Part shown: piece after piece, positions 12,141-24,477 of the stretch
How positions within the stretch are numbered: position 1 is the stretch's first letter
Layout: the number at the start of each line of letters is the position of its first letter
Assembly (NCBI RefSeq): GCF_032854445.1
Contig: NC_088296.1
Location: forward strand, 22,559,853-22,623,852
Reading direction: 5' to 3'
Length of the DNA stretch: 64,000 bases
DNA from: Liolophura sinensis
Taxonomy: Eukaryota; Mollusca; Polyplacophora; Chitonida; Chitonidae
Notes under the pieces: model-generated
Databases searched by the model: none
Seen by the model: the letters and a program-made list of their open reading frames with translations, nothing else
Told to the model about the DNA's origin: nothing
Made by a program: the position numbers and the translations under genes

Positions 12141-12966
12141 ACCTCGACTTGAATTGCTCTAGGACATACAGTATTGCTTTAGGACACACGGTATTGCGTT
12201 AGGGCATACGGTATTGCGTTAGGACATACAGTATTGCGCTACGACATACTATATTACGCTAGGACAGGACATACAGTGCTGCGCTAGGACATACAGTGCT
12301 GCGTTAGGACATACAGTATTGCGTTAGGACATACAGTATTGCATTAGGACATACAGTATTGCGTTAGGACATACAGTATTGCGCTACGACATACTATATT
12401 ACGCTAGGACATACAGTGCTGCGCTAGGACAAACAGTATTTCGTAATGACATACAGCATTGCATTAGGACATACAGTATTGCGTTAGGACATACAGTATT
12501 GCATTAGGACATACAGTATTGCGTTAGTACATACAGTATTGCATTAGGACATACAGTATTGCGTTAGGACATACAGTATTGCGCTACGACATACTACATT
12601 AGGCTAGGACATACAGTGCTGCGCTAAGACAAACAGTATATCGTTATGACATACAGCTTTGCATTAGGACATACAGTATTCCGTTATGACATACAGTATT
12701 ACATTAGGACATACAGTATTGCGTTAGGGCATACAGTATTGCGCTACGACATACTATATTACATTAGGACATACAGTGCTGCGCTAAGACAATTAGTATA
12801 TCGTTATGACATACAGTATTGCATTAGGATATACAGTATTGCATTAGGACATACAGTATTGCGTTGGGACATACAGTATTACATTAGGACATACAGTATT
12901 GCGTTATTACATACAGTATTGCGCTACGACATGCTATATTACGCTGGGACATACAGTGTTGGATGT
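12141..12966. repeat. 20-bp minisatellite with higher-order units
   Basis: About 40 tandem copies of a 20-base unit close to TTAGGACATACAGTATTGCG. A variant pair containing GCGCTACGACATACTATATT recurs at about 12236, 12381, 12581, 12741 and 12921, so the array is built of larger units of 7 to 10 monomers. The frame at 12646-12972 is open only because 60 bases (three units) make 20 codons, and it is not a gene. Confidence 0.95.
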
Positions 12967-14146
12967 TCATAAGTAAGAAGAATGGTTGTACTTATTCGTT
13001 ATTTTCGATGTTGTACTTACACTTAAATCGTCACATGGACAGAAAAGAGAAGTAACAAATCATATTTCTCATTTTTTTTTCTTTCTTGAACAAGTGTGAA
13101 TGGACATATTCGTGACCACAAAGTTACATTTTTGTACATTATAGCGATAATGAATCGACGCTCGTCGATTGACAGTGGAGATAGAGTTTCATTGTTCAAC
13201 CCCGCAGCTTTGGTCACGCTTGAACAAATCTGTCACACCCTGAATTCAGCTTTGGGTAGACAGAGCCTGGGTGTTTAGGACTTTGGCTTTACGTGGAGTG
13301 TACTTTGTTTGACTTTGGGCAAATGAAGTCGGTGATAATACATACATCTGACAGCCTAAACAGATACACTATATATTATTAATGTGATAAACGCTGAACT
13401 TGTGTAATTTTGCGTAAAACGACTTATATGACGGCGTTTTGATACTTTTTATACCGTAATTAAACAACTAGTGTGAGTTGTGCGCATGACACGTTGTATC
13501 ATGTGAAAGGCTTGAGCTTTCTATGATTTGTGGTTTGGTTCCAAAGATTTGTGAACTGTGTCTCCATCATAGCGGGTCGCGTTGGGGTCAGCTGGGCCTT
13601 TATGCGTTATGTAAATAGTACCATCAAGGATATTATGCTGTAAAATGTACAATCTCATTTTGTAGAATTTCGTTTAACTTTACATATCATGTGGTTTGTT
13701 ATTATTTACATTCATGCGTATTATTTAAGGGAGACAAAATACACGCTGTAAGTATATGTATTAGCATGACAAGGAACGTAATGTAGTTTTTATATACTTT
13801 GATGTAGATTTTATATCGAAATAAAATAAGATACTGATTAGCATGCACTAACGAAGAGAACTGCAGCATGTCTAGTCTTCTTTAAAGATTTCATGTTCGG
13901 TGGGCATTCTTTTTATAAAAATTCAGTGTTAAAAATAACTTGCCGACATAATTCTTTAATGACAAGACTATATACCGTTCACAGAAGATCACAGTATAAT
14001 TTCACTTTCTGCCCAGACATGCATTGTTTGGTTGCAGGAAAATATCTTACATTTGATATTAAGTTTGATGGATTCTGCGAAATATTTATGTCCCTTAAAG
14101 TCGCATCAATATATTTGCTTGTAGACAAACTTTCGAACTAGCTTAC
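12967..14146. other. Unassigned sequence left of the last seen Ig exon
   Basis: This should contain intron or 3' exons of the Ig gene. I found no convincing acceptor plus open exon in the phase needed (two leading bases), so the gene end is not placed. Confidence 0.4.
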
Positions 14147-17100
14147 ATGTAACGTAGAGTCGAATGCTGTCCGTCAAAGTTCTCTCCCCTTGCTCCGCTC
14201 TGCAGCCCAGATCCTGTTCATTCATGTCCTTGGTCAGAGTCAGTGTTATCTGGCTTCTGAAATCAGACACGGTTGGTTCCGGCTGAGTTAACGTCTCTGG
14301 AATCTCCCAGGTAATGTTCAGAGCGGGATTCCCGCCTTCTGCCTCACAGGTGAATATCACCTCCGTGTTGTCAGGGACAGGAAACTCGGGGCTAGAGAGA
14401 GTGACGGTCTTAACATCCGCTAAAACGTCTGGGATGATAAAGATTATAAAGGTTAAGCAGTGTAATATACTGTTACATAGTGTACTTATAGTTTCTTTTA
14501 TGCTTTATTGATTTCCTGGCTGTGCTTTATGAGGCGCATATGTAGGCCGATATGTAACTGTGAAACACCGGCGTGTGTCTAGCAGTTTGGTGGAAGGAAA
14601 CCTGCCCGAGCCACGGGCAAACCCACGACGATCCGTAGGTTGCAGGCAGACTTTCCTACATACGGCTGGAGAGGAAGCCATCTTGAGCTGTACTTGAACT
14701 CACAGCAACCTCATTGCTGAGAGACTCACAGGTCATTTCGCCGCGTTGGCGGGCGAACCACCTCGGCCATGTTGGCCCCTTATAGCATCTAGGCCTTATG
14801 TATTTGATAGTGCCGTCTATCACAACATCAAGCACCCAACATGTAGATATGCATGTTCGACTGTGTGTAATACAAACTCAGATTTGCAAAAATGGATTAC
14901 AGGAACTGCCCGGCATAGGCTATGTAACTGCCGTGTAGTGTAACAAAATCCCGTAATGTAATAATTATTACTCTGTGGGCAGCAAATTATTCTACTCTAT
15001 TACCCTGTATCATGTGACCTGTCAAAATGTTAGACATCTGTTATTAATCGCATTTACTATAACCTCGGCGTCTGGATTAAAATTTCACAAGTAATTTGGG
15101 GAAAATCGAAACACAGGAATGCAATGTCTAGAGAATAATGAAAGCATGGGAATCCGGAAGCTTACACACTGAATAACATTAAATCAACATCTCCACCAAA
15201 CAATTAAAAGACACTAATCACTCAAGTCAAGTTTCCACATAACGTGAATCATACGTTGTAGCCACAGTTGTTTTACAAAAGCTATGGAAAGAAGCACTGG
15301 GTGGTTCCACACTTTGTTTAATTGGTAGAAAAGATGTGAACCGTTATAACATTATGTCCTTACCTAAGACAACGAGCTCAGTTTTCCCCACGCCATCGGG
15401 GATACACTCAAAAGTACCGTCATCCCGTGGATAGGACGCCGACTTGATTTTAAGTGAGATCCCGCTCACCAGTTCAACGTCTTCTAGACTCCAAGGCGGG
15501 TAAACATTTATCTTGTTATCTCCGAAGTGTCTTACTATGTCCAAGGGGAAATTCCCTTGTTTCTGTTGCTTGGACCATGCTGCCCTAGATCTATGCCCAT
15601 TGCCACAAGGCAAGACTATGGAGTGACCTTCCTGTACGATATAATGAGAGCTAGTGCAACTCAAGAGGAGTACAGACGCTGAAAAAAATATAAGCATCAA
15701 AGGAATAACAGAAATAACAGAAAGGATATAAATACCCACTCACCTTTGTGTTATGCTTTGTGCTTTACAGTTGTTTTCATTCGGCTGTACTATCAAATGT
15801 GTTGTAGCTAGGACACTTACAGCTATATTCTTTAAAAGTTAATTTCGCCTTTCAACAATCAATTAGCTAGGTATGTCGATGAAATATAAATAAAAAGCAG
15901 TTATCTTGAGGAAATTGGAATAAACAGCCAGTGTTTTTGACGTTTATGTAAAATTAACCTTCTAGTATGTAGTGATAATACAGGTAGTTCATGATGAGGA
16001 ATTGTCAGCTCGAGGGAAGTGATGTCCATTAGCGGGCAATTCCTGACAATCCATCCCCGGCACGAACCATACTTTTTACTATTATCCCGCATAGGGTTAT
16101 TCTCCGTTTCTATTGGTCCAGACACGCTTACGTGATATTCTGCAAAACATGTTGTACGAAGATTGCGCGCCCAAGGGATGCGACATCACACTTACAAAGC
16201 AATAATCCCATGTTCAAGAGGTTCTGCTTGCTCGTAGAGCACACAACGGTTCACAGCGATTTAAACACAACCCGAAAAGGTACACTGTTTTTTTCTGTAT
16301 AATAAAAGATATGGTGCATGCTGTGGGCTGGAATATGAGTAATTATCAGCTCTCTATAAGTGATATATTCAAAGAGAGGCTTCACGAGCTGATAATTTCT
16401 CATATCTCATCAACAGTATACATAAGCTGTATGTTATACCGACGATAAAACAGCGTTTATGGTACTAAATTTGTACATCAACAGAGGAGTTAGAGATCAG
16501 GCTGAGCACACAAAGGGAGGTAACTGCATTATAGTTGATTATTGCCTTGTGAACGTGGAGTATCACCCTGTCAGCATGGCTTGGCTTTGCTAGCCGAGTT
16601 ATCGGTGAACATCTTGTTTTTTTGTGGAACAAGATGTGGCCGTGTATTGACCGATGGAAACCAAGTCTCGCTGTGAGGTATCGTTATACCCATTATGAAA
16701 CGTGATTTGACAATAAACTAGTGGAGCGAAATTCAGAAACGGACTGCACCGATTTAGCATGTCAACTATCGATGATGTGCTTTAGAAGAAGAAAATGTAT
16801 GTACTCACCAATAAAACCCAACTGTATACCTGTTTTCTTCATGACTTCATGTTAACGCACAGTGTCGGTTGTATACCGTAGAGGTGTGTATGTATATCTG
16901 TGCACTAACTCACAGTTACATGGATACGCGTATTGAGCATATTAAATTAAAATCTTCCTTGATTTGCTTAGTTCACACAGAGTTATGTCCTGGTTACTGC
17001 ATATCATAATCATCTGATAATAGCCTCCTCTTGGAAAAATTTATGTTGTTTTGATGGATCATGTCTGAATGTTATCAGTGGTTGTCTGCTGTAGTAGCAA

Positions 17101-20100
17101 CATTGTGGATATCACAAGGATAAATAAATGTCTATACGCCAGTGTTGGTAGATGTAACAAACCTGCTACACGTGTACGAAGCGCGGATGTATGTCACACG
17201 AAAACTATTAATAGGTCTGTGTGACGTCACGGGTTTCTTCGGTTTCCCAGTGTCCTGTTTTATAGTCTGTGTTAGTGAAGTTGTGGCCTTCACTCCTAGT
17301 GCTTGGGCTTCTCGCTATATTGTTCATTCTCACATAATAATAAAATGAGGGTGTGACGTGTAAGGGTCAAATATCAGACGGTAATCTGAAACATGGACGA
17401 GTCTTGACGTACCACAGGATTGACATCTATGCGTCAAAACAGACATTCATATACCAGCCGTCAACCAATAAGGACGGTCTAGGTCATTAATCACAAACCT
17501 AATTCCCCAACAATACCAAAGAACTAAAAAAGTACTTAAAGTACGAAAATAGGATGGAATCATGCTAAGAGAAGCAGTCAACAGTCTTCAACGATGTCGG
17601 AAAGACGCAAGGTATTTTTCAAAGCGACATAGTTAAATCAGTATTCAAATCGTGTGTCATACTAGAATATAAGTCAATAATAAAATATATATCTGAGTGG
17701 TGCTTTGATCGCAACTGTTCATATATCCAACGTGCCGATCTAATTCAACACGATGAATATGTCGCCCCTAGCCCCGGGTTAAGCGGAGTTAGGCACAATC
17801 ATAAAGCAGGGAGCCAAAGATTTTCAACGCTCTGTCCATATTTACTAGCAAGAGAATTATACTCGTTGTAAAACTTAAGAAACTTGAAATGAAGGCGTTC
17901 TATGAAATAGCCTTGATACACCAGTTTCTGCAGTAATGACTTGTGATATTGATTGAAATCGTCACACAACACACTGGATCTTACAAAAACTACAAGGTGA
18001 AAGATATACACACTATATGCAGGACCCTTCGGTATATGTATACTGATGTCTGTAAGGACAATCTACAATGTAAAAATTGAAACTATCCCTCTTGTCCTAA
18101 AGTCTATACAGCTAAGTGAATGAGAAAGATCGGGGTTACTCCTTAACAGTTTCTGCATATAGCCGTATTCATACGGACAGCCAAAAAAGGGGCATACTTT
18201 TTACACATCGGAATACTGTTGATATACGGTTTCCGCGAATTTCACATAGGTGTTAATAATGACAGATTTAGGCAACTCGATGAACAACGAAACACCCCAT
18301 GAATGGCAACCCTGGTATGTACTAGAACTGTAGAAGACTTTGCTACCTGTGACGTTAATGTAGTAGTGACCAGTTTTAATAAACACCGAGACAATTAGTG
18401 ATGAAATTCTATCTATTAAAATCTGTGTGAGGAATGGTAGTATTGAGAGTGGAAAAATTCCAAGTAGATATGTCCTTATCCCACAGTTGTGATTTGAGTG
18501 TGTATTTATTTATTTATTTATTTATTTCATTTGTGTTTTAAGCACTACTCAAGAATATTTCACTTATACCATGGTGGCCAGAATTATGTGAGAGGAAACC
18601 AACGACAGTCATTCAGTTTATCTGAGCGCCTAGTTCTTTAGTGAACAACCCATGAATGTCAACCCTTGTATTTACTAGAACTGTAGAAGACTTTTTTACC
18701 TGTGAGGTTAATGTAGCAGTGACCATTTTTATTGAATACAGATACCATTAGTGATGAAATTCTATCCATTAAATCTGTGTGCGGATTTGTAGGTAAGAGA
18801 GCGGAGAAAGTAGAGATATCCTTATACTTAGGAATAAGGAATGTAAAAGCAGTCTATTTTCCCCAGTATTCTGGGAAGACGAGCGTGATATATTCATCTT
18901 TGGGACAAAACATCATAAAGTACATCCACGCACTACGCTAGTGTAAAGAATTCATCGCTATACAGAGCACTAGAGACAATTTTTATTGAATTAACACTGG
19001 TATTTCAACCGACGCCTGCCGTTTTTTCACCTGGACGCTATGCCACTGTGTTCATTAGCCTATGTATGACCCACGTACATAAAATGACAGCAAAATCATA
19101 AATTTAGTTATTTGTTTTGTTTGTGTTTTGCGCCATACTCAAGAAAATTTCCGATATACGACGGCTAGGTTGCTGGCAGATCTTTCCACTTCTGGCTGGA
19201 GAGGAAGGCAGCATGAGCTGGACTTGAAGTCAAGCTGACCGCATTGGTGAAAGACTACTAGGTCACTAATAACCAGGCGGCGAAGGCTCCCACAAAATCA
19301 TAAATGATTTTATGTGGTTTCATTTGAATTTATTGACTCTTTTCATTCATCGTATCTGTTACATTTATACCGCCCTCACGCTCACCCTTCGGTGCCAGGC
19401 AAAAATAAAACTCTAAACACACATCATCGGTTTTGGAATATTTTGTACTGCCAAACAGATAAGTGCACCTACATGTAAGTGGTGCCTGGGTGTGTTCAAT
19501 AGCTTAAATTGTGTGTAGCTAGCTGGGTACATACTCAGGTGCAGTTAGCGATTTGTTACTTATTAACGGTCATGGAGAACATGAAGACCCCATATTTGTC
19601 AAATATTGAATTCTCCTGGTACACAATATAGTTCTAGAGCAGGACAAATGGTGTTTTTGTCACCAGAATCATTTACATTATATGCATTAGAATTCTTTTT
19701 GTTGTATGTGTAGGACAAACAGACAAGCTGACAAACAAATGTGCGGCCGGGCGAACTCCGTGACAGACAGGTAGATGGATAGGCGAAGGTTGAATTCCTT
19801 ATACCACTCCACAATATGTATACAAAAGTACAACGAATGTCTTCTAAATAAACATACATATAGCAGTAAACGATGACCCTGCTCTGGAGTCCCGCCTACA
19901 ATAAGGAACTGGGATAAGGTAAGCAGTTCTAAGCTACTTCCGTTTCATTTACATGTTAACAGTTGTACAGAAGCGCATTAGTATCACGTTAAAAACAATT
20001 TTGGGAGAAAGCAGAAGGTCGAAATTACACGCATATTTTCTCGTAGTTACTCTTCAATCTTTCATACAGTGAATGCTTTGTTTTTTAAGTTTATCGGTTA

Positions 20101-22198
20101 GCCCACAAGTCTGGACTGACTCTGGAGTATACTGGATGCGGCTTCGGCGTCATCGGGCGACAAAGACCATGACGGCTATAGCAATTAGACTGAAGCCAGT
20201 TGTGCTTCTATGGCCTGAAATTCAAATTAAACCAGGGTTCAGACAACAATAATGCAGCAATTTTAACAGTCATTTGATTGCTGATTAACGCGTTATTCAG
20301 GAATTTGTCAGGTATTTGACTTTAGAATGGTTTATGGCCAGAGGACACCAACGCAAATGGTGTAAACCACAACCTCTCACGAAACACATCACAACATGAA
20401 TAAACGTTACAGGCAAAGCAGCGAGACGTGGATTCGAACATGTTAGATACGACAGCCTGGCGGTATCAGCAAACCAGAGTGGCCATGATTTGGCCAAATT
20501 CCCGCCTTACTACGTTTGTTTAAGTATGGATTAGGAAAGTTCACTAAATATTTAGTTCAGTGAAGATATGAAGAACTTACCGGCACCAGTGTTGGTTTCT
20601 CCTGGAGGTTTTTTGGGCAGCTTGTCGTCTCCAGGTGTAGGCTCTTCTAGATAATAAAAGTTTAATATCTTATTCACAAATACAAATATCATAATGGCAA
20701 GATTGTTAAAAGCGTGAACGTTGCAAAAATATTTTTATTCAGTTTTTAAGCACGCAACTACAATTAGTTCTCTGTTCCTTAAACCTGACGTTCTGTCGAG
20801 GACATATACGACGAGAGAACTAAAGTTACATGAGGTAAAGTTACATTACCGATACCATTGTTGTCTTCATTCTTGGGCACCGTGTTGTTTTCATATATAG
20901 CCTCCCCTGGATAATAAAAGTTCAATGTATTAATCACAAATACACATAACATAATGGCAAGATTGTTAAAACCGTGAACGTTACAAAAATATAATTATTT
21001 AGTTTTTAAGCACGCAAGTACAATGAGCTCCCTTTTCCTTAAATCTGATTGGCCAAAGGTTTGTCCATAGGGTTTTTGACATTTCCTCAGGTGATCAGAA
21101 ATTGTTATCAGACTGCTTTTTCAGAAGGGTTTGTTTCAAAGAACAAAATGACTGATCTACAGATAGACGCTCTGTCGATGACATATACGACGAGAAAACT
21201 ATAGTTAAAAGTGGTGAAATCAACTCAAATAAAAAGAGAAATGGATACAGTGTTGTTTGTTTGTGACCGTATTAATGGTAATAGTAGCCATATTTGTACA
21301 CGTAATGGTTGACAGTAACATTACTGTTGTTGTTACTCAAGGACGAGTACGATGTTCAACTATAAATCAGTCTTACCAGATCTGTTCAATTTTGAAGTGA
21401 GGTCATCTATGATGTATTTACTCTCCTCGTAGACATCAAGCGTGACACCGATTGTTGCACATGAATCATTTTCAAGGTGGTAAAGTACCAGTGAACCGTT
21501 GTTCTGGATGTTGACGTTGTTCGACTTGTTTCCAGGGTAGTTTCTACTAGAATACCAGCTACCATAACTATCGGTATTGTTACAGCAAGCACACCTATAG
21601 GTTAAGGAGAAGTCACCTGATCTTTTCTCCTCTGACAAGTTTATGGGAAGGGTAACCGTATAAAGACAATGACCTATTTCGAAGTTCTTAGAATACTTCG
21701 AACATTCTGCAACTGAAAGAAGATGCAAAAGTACTGTAAATTTGGTGAAACTTGCAAAAGTACTTGAAAACATAACAGTTTAAATATAAAGAATGATGGA
21801 ACTTATATAGCAGCGCGCAGTACCAGGATCACGATGCATCTTCAAGGAATTTCTTTTCCGTTCACTGTTGGAAATACACAAAATATTTCACTGATGTCTA
21901 TGATCAGTGTTTTACGGGTCTCTTTTCACACTACCTATTCATTGGGCGATATACTATAATGAAAGTAACACAATTAACTGGTGAATTATAGCCCTTCGAC
22001 AATTTGCCTGAGTCTAAAACCATACCTATGGTTTTACATAAGAAAATGTATGCAGTCTATGTAAGTCTTTAGGTCACCTGTCAGACGATGGATTTAATAA
22101 ACAGGTCATTCGAGAAGCTATCTTTGAGACAAAAAAAAGATATACTTACGCATCATGACCAAGCAGAGCAAAATGATTATCGGCCACGTTTTATCCAT
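14147..22198 (-). CDS. Secreted or membrane Ig-domain protein, 3' incomplete, 6 exons
   Basis: Exons on the minus strand: 22150-22198 (signal peptide MDKTWPIIILLCLVMM), 21377-21712, 20850-20906, 20581-20646, 15364-15678 and 14147-14428. The first exon continues as 5' UTR to 22210, behind the acceptor TTTCTGATTTCAG. All donors are GT and all acceptors AG. All five introns are phase 1 and every junction restores the frame, giving 368 codons so far. Exon 2 is a 111-residue Cys-containing domain ending with a NGSLVLYHLENDSC segment, probably a divergent Ig fold. Exons 3 and 4 are short Pro/Asp/Asn-rich linkers. Exon 5 is an Ig domain (Cys in VLPC, Trp in AAWSK, DDGTFEC), and exon 6 is another (FTCEAEGG, NITWE, DLGC). 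The last donor is GTAAGC at 14141-14146. No TM segment was seen. A cell-surface adhesion or recognition role is inferred from the domains only. Confidence 0.85.
14525..14780 (-). repeat. tRNA-derived SINE family 1, diverged copy
   Basis: Reads on the minus strand as a tRNA-like head (right end, beginning GGCCAACATGGCC) followed by the family body with GGAAGCCA, CCGTATGTAGGAAAGTCTGCC and GGAAACC landmarks. It lies in the intron between the two Ig exons. Confidence 0.7.
16332..16406. repeat. Imperfect inverted repeat (hairpin)
   Basis: The arm ATATGAGTAATTATCAGCTC (16334-16353) pairs with GAGCTGATAATTTCTCATAT (16386-16405), 19 of 20 positions. The spacer is about 32 bases. This could be a small MITE or a foldback. 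It lies in the large Ig-gene intron. Confidence 0.7.
17750..18430 (-). pseudogene. Retroelement relic, RT-like family 1
   Basis: The minus strand reads KGPAYSVYIFHLVVFVRSS, then DDFNQYHKSLLQKLVYQGY and FLKFYNEYNSLASKYG. A second relic at 36914-37750 (minus) and a third at 34975-35280 (plus) share LYKDQNGFLS-, KGPAY- and FYNEY-type pieces and their nucleotide sequence. This peptide pattern resembles the C-terminal part of RT-bearing ORFs that are common in marine invertebrate genomes; I cannot name the clade. Stops and frame changes are frequent. Confidence 0.5.
18500..18605 (-). repeat. SINE family 1 fragment with (TTTA)n tail
   Basis: TTTA repeats are followed by AAGCACTACTCAAGAATATT and TTCACTTATACC, the 3' end of the family in reverse. 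The tRNA head is missing. Confidence 0.7.
18645..18785 (-). repeat. Partial duplicate of the RT-like relic
   Basis: About 140 bases repeat 18285-18430 (shared landmark TACTAGAACTGTAGAAGACT), with the SINE fragment lying between the two copies. Confidence 0.7.
19110..19292 (-). repeat. SINE family 1, internally deleted copy
   Basis: The 3' end (TGCGCCATACTCAAGAAAAT) joins directly to the inner body (GGTTGCTGGCAGATC...), then the B-box region and a degraded head. It lies in the Ig-gene intron. Confidence 0.7.
19293..20580. other. Ig-gene intron sequence
   Basis: No further gene, RNA or repeat could be supported here. Confidence 0.5.
20581..21200 (-). repeat. Tandem duplication carrying a linker exon
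   Basis: About 20581-20835 and 20850-21210 are diverged copies of the same exon-plus-intron block. Shared landmarks include CATAATGGCAAGATTGTTAA, GTTTTTAAGCACGCAA and GACATATACGACGAGA. The second copy holds about 100 extra bases near 21045-21165. Exons 4 and 3 of the Ig gene are the two copies of one ancestral linker exon. Confidence 0.85.
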
Positions 22199-22285
22199 AC
22201 CTGTGATTTGCTGAAATCAGAAAGAAAAAATTAGAAGCCAAAGTTTTTGACAGGATCGGCTCTGTTTTGCTCAACTGAGCAGCTT

Positions 22286-22341
22286 TGGTGGTGGTGGTGT
22301 GGTGGTGGTGTGTGTGTGTGTTGGGGGGGGGGGGGGGGGTT
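22286..22341. repeat. GGT/GT microsatellite with poly-G
   Basis: (TGG)n and (TG)n runs end in an 18-base G tract. Length is likely to be unstable in sequencing. Confidence 0.95.
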
Positions 22342-22344
22342 GAT

Positions 22345-24477
22345 GGGTAGTTAGTGTACCATGTGTGCATTACATATTGATTACCTAAACAAGATAAGTG
22401 TTGCTTATTAGATAAACCGCTTGCAGAAATGTCACGGGCTGGTGCACGCGCTGTTGTTGTTGTACTTCACAAAGAGAAACAAAGAGAAAGGACGAAATAA
22501 ATGTCACCAACCATAAAAAAGTCTGTGAGATGATGTCTGACAGAAACAGTGGCAAAGATAATTGAATTATTAATCCAATAGACAAATATGGGGTAGGAGT
22601 TTGTGAACCCATCCGGCATCTCCATTTCTGTTTTGGCTGCTGATTGGCAACCTGGCTTACAATCCCTGATTGGCAACGTGCTGAGATTCGTGTACACTGA
22701 CGGAAGGCAGTGCCGTTAAACCTTGAGTAAAAAAACTTCCAGATATAAAAAGTTCTAATCACCACTTTGTTAATTCTGATTTAATTCAAATTAATATGAA
22801 AGAAAAGAGAGTGAAGTGGTCAATCTGCAGTTAATTCTTTAACACCGCCTATCCTGACAAACTTTGACAGTCAAAACCTGTCCAGGAGGTTGATTTGGTG
22901 TTATGCAATCAGACACATCTGTACCACAGGCAAATGTATGCTCACAAAGCTTTCACCCGCTTCTCACGATTAACACACGCATATCACATCAGCATTCCTT
23001 TAACCATACACTATCCCAGCAATCACGGGGGCAGAGATTATTGGCCTGTAAGTGAGATGCTGCTTCACACTAACGCCACCTTGCGAAATTACTAAATATG
23101 CCACCTCCCAATTAGGGAATCAGTTATAGGAGACAAGTTAGATTAAGGAGTCCCATTCTGTTCACTCTAACAGAATCAACTAGGCGAAAACTCTTTGATG
23201 TGCATCTGAAAATGACGGCTAGTAGACGTACACCGTATTAACAGCGGCATACTTATTTAAATATTCAGAACAATGCTTATTACAACGGAAACGAGAGCTT
23301 CTATATTTTGTGTGTGTCCTTTGTGAGTGTCTGAAATTTTTTTGGCCTGCAATAATTTTAAACATTTACTGTTTCAGAGTGTGTCATGTCCCTAGCATGT
23401 CTTCGCCATTTCTGCTCTCGCGCATACCATGGCTACATAGCGACCCTACGCTAACTTTGCGCTCCTCTGGTAGTGTGACAACGCTGACAATTCTTAAATG
23501 GAATTTCTTGACTGAACCGTGACTACGGTACATCTGCACTCTAATTACCCTGTTATGTACCATGGCAAGTATAAATCTCCAACAAAAAACTTCTCAAATG
23601 TGACTTGACTACATGTACTCTGTATTTGGTGTTCAGTGTGATTTATCTGTTACTTGTGAATATGAGCGTCAGAACAGATATGCGTAAACCAGCCGTCAGC
23701 CAAGATGGACGTTCCAGGTCAAGAATCGCAAGGCTGACGCGCCAAGCAACGTTCATGACAAGGACAAATCTCCTGTCAAATTGTACGGCTGACGCGCCAA
23801 GCGACGTTCATGACAAGGACAAATCTTCTGTGAGACTCTTCCTAAATGTAATAGAGACTACGCTGTATTTCAACGGTGTTATCATTGGTTCGTGTGGTAA
23901 CAACAAATCTCCTATGGCACTCTTCTCATTTGCCGTGACATAATAAGTTTGTGTTGAAAAGTGTCTACGAATGTGTTGCTTCTATGCAAAATCTCTTCTG
24001 TGTCTTTCTCCAATGTTCTGCTTGCATCCGTTCTCCATTTGTGATTATCTGAAGAGTGAACCTTCATTCAGACACACTTCCATAACGGCGATGATTAAGA
24101 AAGGTGTGAGTTGTTTCACTGTGTCACTGGTTTGGAATATATTATCACGAGCCATTTACCTACCATCAATATTCTGTGATGTGCTGTGCGTGTTTCGGGG
24201 ATTTCAACTGATGCTGTTTTTGGAATATACCGTGGATCTCATTCGTCGTTATCTCTGAGAAATATGAAATGTCTGTGTCGAACCGTAACTCCTGTGAAAA
24301 GTGCTGTGCATGTAATGTTGAATGTGATTCGTTATCGTTGTGGAATATGAAGTGTTGGCGCCGAATCTCAATGATACCTCATCCAAATTCTACTCTCACC
24401 GATGTTTCAATGTGATTTCACTAATTGGATGATCAGTGATGACTGTAATGGACTAACACACACGAGTGTATCACTCT
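22345..24477. other. Sequence upstream of the Ig gene
   Basis: No gene could be supported. Two direct copies of GGCTGACGCGCCAAGC plus about 30 more bases lie at 23732 and 23787 (offset 55). The promoter and first 5' UTR exon of the Ig gene may be here but cannot be placed. Confidence 0.5.

Noticed and set aside
12646-12972. 108-codon frame of Tyr/Arg-rich repeats
   Set aside because: It is a by-product of the 20-bp minisatellite, since three units make 20 codons.
13023-13217. Possible next exon of the Ig gene
   Set aside because: No good acceptor in the required phase and no Ig or membrane signature.
15901-16125. 74-codon minus-strand frame in the Ig intron as an extra exon
   Set aside because: No flanking splice sites in phase 1 were found, and exons 4 and 5 already join in frame without it.
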